Below, piece after piece: positions 58,775 through 64,000 of a stretch of 64,000 bases of DNA. Source of the stretch: Adiantum capillus-veneris (lineage: Eukaryota; Streptophyta; Polypodiopsida; Polypodiales; Pteridaceae). Below the pieces are notes generated by a model, which ran no database searches, was not told where the DNA came from, and saw only the letters and a program-made list of their open reading frames with translations. The stretch is taken from contig CM043944.1 in the NCBI GenBank assembly GCA_014529385.2, forward strand, positions 71,579,384 through 71,643,383, in the 5' to 3' direction. The translations under genes and the position numbers were made by a program. Each line of letters begins with the position of its first letter. The stretch's first letter is position 1.

Positions 58775-59112
58775 TCTTCTCTGCTCATCGGGGATCTATG
58801 AGGCTTCCAAATTAGAACTTTGATATCTTTCACACCGGGGCTCCGTTTGACAAGCCGTCTGGATGGGCCTCTAGTGCATCTTGAACCCTACATTCCAGGG
58901 CACATTCCCTACCTTTTTGACACTTTGGTTTGCTATCCTGATTATCCCAATTTGAGGGACCCTTGACCTAAAAACAACTTTGAACATATGTTTTCGTTGT
59001 CACCTTCTTGCACAGGGCCTTTATATTTGTTGTAGCATCCCAGCTTGCATCTGCCTCCAACTTTAGCACTATATAGCACACTTCCCAGCACGGACCAACT
59101 TTCGCTGCACCA
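58775..59112 (-). repeat. 5' LTR of the short gypsy(-), truncated
   Basis: Matches 57037-57368 of the left LTR, from CTGCTCATCGGGGATCT to TTTCGCTGCACCA. The missing half was lost together with gag, protease, reverse transcriptase and RNase H. Confidence 0.8.
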
Positions 59113-59117
59113 GCGCT

Positions 59118-59856
59118 ATGAACTTCTTCAAGAGCCTCCCTGACCTCTCATGTGCAAATCCTTTTTAAAATCTACAAAATGTTGCTCACATGTATCCAAG
59201 TTTTTCATGAGCCTGAACAAGCGGGAGCCCTGTGGATGTCCTTTTTAGAAGGTAATCAAGTCTTATGCTATGATTTAAGTGGGCAACCTTCAGAAGAAGT
59301 TCTTTACAGCTTCTATGCAAAATGCATGTTCTTACCATTGTGTAATATGTTGGCATTCAAAGAAGCTTTTTACACTGGGTTCTTCACATGGAGTACAAAA
59401 ATTTTCGGATCAGTGATCATCAATTTAATTGCAAGGTTCATCGGATATTCAGCCATAGAACTAAAGAATAAATTTACTATTCAATTTTTACAAGTCCCTA
59501 AGAAAGAACAGCGCATCCGATATCAAAATCTCTTCAAGCACTTAAAGCCCGCCTTGCCAGCCGTCAACCCGAAGACTACTTCAGTCCATGAAACTGTGTC
59601 AAGGGACGACACACTCGACGAGGGGGGGAATGTTAGCAGCAAGCTACTCCATGTAATATTTTTTGGGAGCCAACCCATGGCACCAGCATCAATTTAAAAG
59701 GACCCAACATTCTCTCTTGTACCAAGGGTAAGGACATGGCAAGCACATGAAGCACTAAAAAAGAAAAGGCCGACTTGGTTTAACTACCCAAAACTGCCAG
59801 CACTAGAGCAAGGATAGGCAACTGAAGAATACGTGGTGAAAACCCTAACGAGCACC
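59118..59856 (+). pseudogene. Unrecognised coding region 2, copy 1, plus duplicated tail of region 1
   Basis: MNFFKSLPDLSCAN then frame shift; CIQVFHEPEQAGALWMSFLE then GNQVLCYDLSGQPSEEVLYS, LAFKEAFYTGFFTWSTKIFG, and a basic end KKEQRIRYQNLFKHLKPALP. About 175 residues to the polypurine tract and LTR start (59631). After 45 bases of LTR, the sequence switches to the end of region 1 (like 56580-56752), marking a tandem duplication junction. Family unknown. Confidence 0.55.
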
Positions 59857-60367
59857 ATGAACTTCTTCAAGAGCCTCCCTGACCTCTCGTGCGCAATGCT
59901 TTTTAAAACTTGCAAAATGCTGCTCACATGTATCCAAGTTTTTCATGAGCCTGAACAAGCGGGATCCATGTGGATGTCCTTTTTAGAAGGCAATCAAGTC
60001 TTATGCTATGATTTAAGTGGGCAACCTTCAGAAGAAGTTCTTTACGTCTTCTATGCAAAATGCATGTTCTTACCATTGAGTAATATGTTGGCATTCGAAG
60101 AAGCTTTTTACACCGGGTTCTTCACATGGAGTACAAAATTTTCGGATCGGTGATCAGCAATTTAATTGCAAGGTTCATCGGATATTCAACCATAGAACTA
60201 AAGAATAAAGTTACTATTCAATTTTTACAAGTCCCTAAGAAAGAACAGCACATCCAATATAAAAAATCTCTTCAAGCACTTAAAGACCGCCTCGCCATCC
60301 GTTAACCCGAAGACTACTCAGTCCATGAAACTGTGTCAAGGGACGACACATTGGAGGAGGGGGGAAA
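59857..60367 (+). pseudogene. Unrecognised coding region 2, copy 2
   Basis: Same as copy 1 without the early frame shift: MNFFKSLPDLSCAMLFKTCK then MLLTCIQVFHEPEQAGSMWM. It has a one-base deletion near 60140 that truncates the frame at STKFSDR. Confidence 0.55.
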
Positions 60368-60735
60368 TGCTAGTAGCAAGCTAACCCATGTAATATTTTT
60401 CGGGAGCTTCATTGTAAAAAAACTTATTCTTTTGATAAATCGGGAATATTGTAACTCTTATTTGATGAGTGGATATTGTAATCTATGAGCCGGAGCTATA
60501 AGCTTCCAGATTGTATCAGTTTATCCTTGGTTAGAGCTCCCAAATGATTAGTTTTTTACCTAAGAAACCTTGGCTAAGGTATAAAAGTCAACTTGGTGAA
60601 GTTATTATTAAGTTTTTGAATAATGAAATACACAGTGTGAGCTTACAATGCTCTCCACTCTGTTTCTCCTGCTTCTATCTCCCTTGTTGGTTGTCACATT
60701 GCAGTGCCGTCTATTGCGTTGCAACCACAGGTAAG
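60368..60735 (+). repeat. Probable 3' LTR of the two-ORF element
   Basis: It follows GAGGAGGGGGGAAA and starts TGCTAGTAGCAAGC. A TATA-like GGTATAAAAGTC lies at 60578. The end is placed near GCAACCACA (60731) only by the TG...CA rule. Confidence 0.5.
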
Positions 60736-61249
60736 AGCTCTACAAATTAACGTAAGCATATCATGATAAATTATAGCTTTTGACATCGTTGACTCGCGGC
60801 CTAATTTTGTCATAAATAGGAATTTAAGCTAAGAAATCACAAAGTAAGTATAGGTGGGGTATTGGAACATCATTGCTAAGCATTTAGATGCATTCTGGGT
60901 TAAAAACGACTAGGTCAAAATCTTTTTTTTTATGTTAATAATAATCGCATTTTTTGCCACTCATCAAAAGTCAGATTGGAGACCATAAGCATGTGTGCTT
61001 AGGTCTTATATACTTGTCCTAGACGTTTTATAGCATTCAATGCTATAACTATCATGGTTTACTTGTCGATTAGCAACTAGCTTTTAATGACTTAGGTCAT
61101 TTGAGTGTAGCTTGAGTTAGATGCAAGTTATATATTATTTTCAAAGAGATTGACATCCTCTTGTAGCCTCCATGTACTAGTCGAGTCAGCTTCGTCCCAT
61201 GGATTGACAATCGTGTTTGTGATTCTCGCTATGTCAGTAATAAGATAAG
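60736..61249. other. Unassigned spacer
   Basis: AT-rich; may hold the decayed RNase H region of the copia(-) to its right, but nothing was recognised with confidence. Confidence 0.4.
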
Positions 61250-62060
61250 AGTGAGGTTAGGAAACCCATCCACAAATGAACATGAGACTTCCTACTACCA
61301 AAGAATACAGCACCTTTGTCATCTCTACCTTTTCAGCATCCAATTTGAGACAATCATGCTTGCTAAGTTTTTTGTATGCAACCATTGGGGTACTCAATGC
61401 TTTCCCCTTTGCATATTAAAATGTTGCAAGACCTTGTGAACATACTCTTCCTGCGAAAGTTCAAGTATACCACGTTTGTGATCTCTCTTGATACGCATAC
61501 TAAGAAAGTGATGTGCATCACCCAAATATTTCATAGCAAACTGCTTGTTTAAGGTATCCTTGAGAATTACAATCTCATCTTTTGACTTCCCAACTATGAG
61601 AATATCATCCACGTAAAAAATTAGAATGATGAGGGAACCATCGTTCAACCTCCTTATGTACAAGCAGTGATCCTCTTGGCTTCGTACATAACCCTGGATT
61701 GAATGTACTTATCAAACTTCATGTACCATTGCCTTGAGCCTTGCTTTAATTTATACAAAACACCAGTTCTTCCCGTGTTGGCTTCTCAGGCCTTAACACA
61801 AAACCTTTTGGTTGTTTCATGTAGACACCCTCTTCAAGATCCCCATGAAGAAACGTTGTCTTCACATCCATTTGGACCAATTCCGTGTCCTTGATGGCTA
61901 CTAGACCAAGCACAAGATGCAATGTAGTCATCTTGACCACCGAAGAAAAGATTACATCAAAATCCACGCCTTCCATTTGCTTGAACCCTTTAGCAACCAA
62001 TCTAGCCTTATCGAGATCATCTGTCGTGTACTTCTTCTTGTACACCCATTTGCATGGCAA
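61250..62060 (-). pseudogene. Copia(-) reverse transcriptase
   Basis: 62060-61746: CKWVYKKKYTTDDLDKARLV then AKGFKQMEGVDFDVIFSSVV and VQMDVKTTFLHGDLEEGVYM. 61663-61394: SLIILIFYVDDILIVGKSKD with catalytic YVDD and FAMKYLGDAHHFLSMRI. A segment of about 28 codons between them (61746-61663) is shifted. Confidence 0.88.
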
Positions 62061-62797
62061 TGCCTATTTACCTGCAGGTAACTCTGTCAATTTTCAAGTT
62101 TCATTTGCTAAGATCGAGTTATTCTTAGATTGTATTGCCTCTTCCCACTTCACACTATCGTCCATTTGAATGGCCTCTTTGTAGCAAGTGGGTACATTGC
62201 AGTCAGTGAATAGTCCAATCCTGGCTCAAAATTCTCAAGTGCACGAGATGTACGAGTAGATCTCCAAAGTTCTTGACTACTGGATTCCACTCTCTCTAGA
62301 GCAACATGTGTGTGTGTACTAGTGGAATGTGCATCACTAGCATGTCCAACATTCTGTGTAACTAGTGATGAGGCAACATCCTCAAATCATACTCTGCAAT
62401 CATCAATGTCTTTCACAGGCTGTTTATGCATCTTAGACTCATTGAATATCACATGTGGGCTGTGTATAACCTTCTTAGATTCTGGGTGCCAATGATTGAT
62501 CAAGTAAGCAGCCATTAAAACAGCTTCTCCCCAGAATTCTTGAAGTAAGTTGGCCGTAGACAACATAGAAGTGACTTGTTCCTAAATGGTTCTATTCATT
62601 CTCTCAGCCACACCATTTTGGGTGAGTGTGTAAGGCGTGGTAAATTGTCTTTTAATGCCTCGTTTATTGCAAAAAAAATTGAACTCAGAGGAGATGTACT
62701 CACCTCCATTGTCACTTTGCAAAGCTTTAAGCTTTCTACTCAATTCGTTCTCAACCAAGGCTAAGAACTTTCGAAAGACACTAAAGACATTGCTCTT
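62061..62797 (-). pseudogene. Copia(-) integrase core end and linker
   Basis: Minus strand: KFLALVENELSRKLKALQSD then NGGEYISSEFNFFCNKRGIK and RQFTTPYTHPKWCG (62770-62620), where PQQNG is replaced by HPKWCG. The linker ends near 62400 with HVIFNESKMHKQPV-like residues. Confidence 0.75.
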
Positions 62798-63304
62798 CTA
62801 CTTCAAGAGATAAACCCACACCTTTCTAGTAGAGTCATCTATGAATTTTAGTAAGTATAATGCTCCGCCTAGAAACTTGACTGGCATAAGTCCGCACAAG
62901 TTGCTATTAAGAAGATCTAGAGAACTCCCTAACTCCTTGTCCAAAGGCGCTGATGTCAACCTAGTCTGTTTGCTATAGATACAGTGCTCGTATAAAGAGA
63001 AGTTAGAGTAATCTAACATAGGGATATGACCAGAACGCTGCAAGACTTTCATTCCATTCTGACTCATATGCCCTAGCCGGCTATGCCACAACTGTGTAGA
63101 CAGCATCTCGACTACACAAATGGAGTTCTCTTTCATGGAAGAGACATAAAGTGAGTACAATGAGCCAGACTTTTGGCCTTTAAGTATGATCATATTTCCC
63201 TTCTGACTCATATTACCTAGCCGGCTATGCCACAACTGTGTAGATAGCATCTCGGCTATATAGATGGAGTTCTCTTTCACGGAAGAGACATAAAGTGAGT
63301 ACAA
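62798..63304 (-). pseudogene. Copia(-) GAG-pre-integrase with tandem duplication, integrase start
   Basis: SLYVSSVKENSIYIAEMLST then QLWHSRLGNMSQKG is repeated as SLYVSSMKENSICVVEMLST then QLWHSRLGHMSQNG, about 130 bp apart. Then CIYSKQTRLTSAPLDKELG, LLNSNLCGLMPVKFLGGALY and LLKFIDDSTRKVWVYLLK with the first integrase Asp. The frame is open throughout. Confidence 0.85.
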
Positions 63305-63352
63305 TGAGCCAGACTTCTGGCCTTTAAGTATGACATTTCCCTTCTTGATAAT

Positions 63353-63620
63353 CTAAGAACCATGAGCAAATATGGTAGTGTAACCCAAATTGTCCACTTG
63401 TCCACTCTTTGTCAATTTGGGTACTTGTCTGACATTGTGCAACATAAACTCAGTGCCATTGTGCATAGAAAACTTGATGCTGCCCACACCGCATTTATCA
63501 AGCTCATAAGAATTTCCTAGCTTCACTATGTCATGCATGGTAGTGTATGTAGAAAACCACTCCTTGTGAGGAGTCACGTGAAAGCTAGCACCTGTGTCCA
63601 CAATCTAATTCTACGCATAA
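63353..63620 (-). pseudogene. Copia(-) aspartic protease
   Basis: MDTGASFHVTPHKEWFSTYT with an intact D-T-G, then VKLGNSYELDKCGVGSIKFS and LHNVRQVPKLTKSGQVD. Typical copia protease order. A TAG codon interrupts the usual WI-MDTG segment. Confidence 0.85.
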
Positions 63621-64000
63621 GACAGTCAAGCGCTAACAATGCATCAGGACTCAAATCCAATGTGAAAATCAACTTATCATTTGGCATGTCAGAAATTGCC
63701 TCAATGGTTGGAGGCTCAACCAAATTAATCTCTTCAATTTTCATGCTACTTTTAGGTTTGTCAGACTTTGCTTTCTCCTTGCCCTTGTCATGTTGCAATG
63801 TGCGGAAATCTTTCTGCAAGTGTCCCTTCTTATGGTAGTAGTAACACTCAACATTTCTCATGTCTTTTTCGCAACTCTTACTATGACCTTGCCTGCAATC
63901 CTGAGAACGACCTCAACTACTACCACACTTCCTTTGCTTTTCACGATTGCCACTAGCCACATGCGCATCACCATGCCCACTCGCATTAAGAGATTGACGT
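63574..64000 (-). pseudogene. Copia(-) gag end with degenerate zinc knuckle
   Basis: VECYYYHKKGHLQKDFR aligns with the CX2CX4HX4C knuckle, but its second and last Cys are Tyr and Phe, so it cannot bind zinc normally. Downstream KGKEKAKSDKPKSSMKIEEI is the basic linker to the protease. It continues beyond the window. Confidence 0.8.

Larger units (their letters stand above)
56758..59112 (-). mobile_element. Short gypsy(-) element with GCGC target duplication
   Basis: Left LTR 56758-57368 (TGGATAGGGGG ... GCTGCACCA). Right LTR (about 58775-59112) lacks its left part. GCGC flanks both ends (56754-56757, 59113-59116). Only the integrase remains between them. The minus-strand polypurine tract AGGGGGGTGGGCAATGA adjoins the left LTR. 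Confidence 0.85.
54223..60735 (+). mobile_element. LTR-type element with two unrecognised coding regions
   Basis: Plus-strand coding region 1 (54223-56652) and region 2 (59118 to about 59630, repeated at 59857-60360) are followed by a polypurine tract (GAGGAGGGGGGAAA) and an LTR-like start TGCTAGTAGCAAGC at 60368. No protease, reverse transcriptase or integrase was seen. A gypsy(-) insertion (56758-59112) splits it. The segment from the end of region 1 to the LTR start is present twice in tandem. Confidence 0.6.
61250..64000 (-). mobile_element. Ty1/copia element (-), continuing past the window edge
   Basis: Right to left: zinc knuckle, protease, duplicated GAG-pre-integrase, integrase, linker and reverse transcriptase, ending near AEKVEMTKVLYSLVVGSLMF (about 61270). 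No LTR was found in the window. Frame shifts and stops occur throughout. Confidence 0.85.

Overview
This window looks like repeat-dominated nuclear DNA from a land plant with a large genome. The one recognisable host gene is a plant-type prolyl 4-hydroxylase with short introns. The rest is hAT, Helitron/PIF1-like, LINE, SINE, Ty1/copia and Ty3/gypsy relics plus about eighteen long (GA)n/(CT)n microsatellites. The repeat mix and very long GA tracts would fit a fern or another large-genome non-seed plant, but this is an inference from style, not a diagnosis.

Layout. 1-1.7 kb: an intron-containing hAT transposase relic. 2.7-7.8 kb: a chimeric LTR element, in which one LTR pair (tRNA-Glu primer site) encloses a partial gag, then the LTR, initiator-Met primer site, gag and protease of a second element. 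9.1-19.8 kb: three minus-strand copies of one LINE family, each ending in (CATTT)n and abutting a (GA)n/(TC)n microsatellite. The longest copy spans the APE endonuclease, reverse transcriptase, CCHC knuckle and a broken ORF1. 19.8-20.8 kb: the last five exons of a prolyl 4-hydroxylase with all metal and 2-oxoglutarate ligands, starting nine bases after a GA tract that bounds the third LINE. 22-25 kb: a decayed PIF1-like helicase. 28.7-30.5 kb: copia and gypsy fragments. 32-36 kb: a pair of about 0.75-kb direct repeats around a 2-kb solo LTR.

36.5-54 kb is a nest. A copia(-) element, itself hit by a tRNA-derived SINE and by a 134-bp insert (both with target duplications), abuts the protease gene of a copia(+) element. 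That copia(+) is split by a gypsy(-) element carrying a tandem LTR-primer-site-leader module. Copia(+) in turn ends inside the integrase of another gypsy(-), whose reverse transcriptase is split by a 1.45-kb solo LTR with a 4-bp target duplication. 54-60.7 kb: an LTR element with two unrecognised coding regions and no visible polymerase, partly tandemly duplicated and interrupted by a short gypsy(-) with a GCGC target duplication. 61.2-64 kb: a degraded copia(-) element.

Almost all reading frames here are broken transposon genes; only the prolyl 4-hydroxylase exons look maintained. The most interesting signals are the microsatellite-associated LINE family with an identical PCNA-binding-type (PIP) motif in every copy, the chimeric LTR element, and the two-gene LTR element of unknown function.
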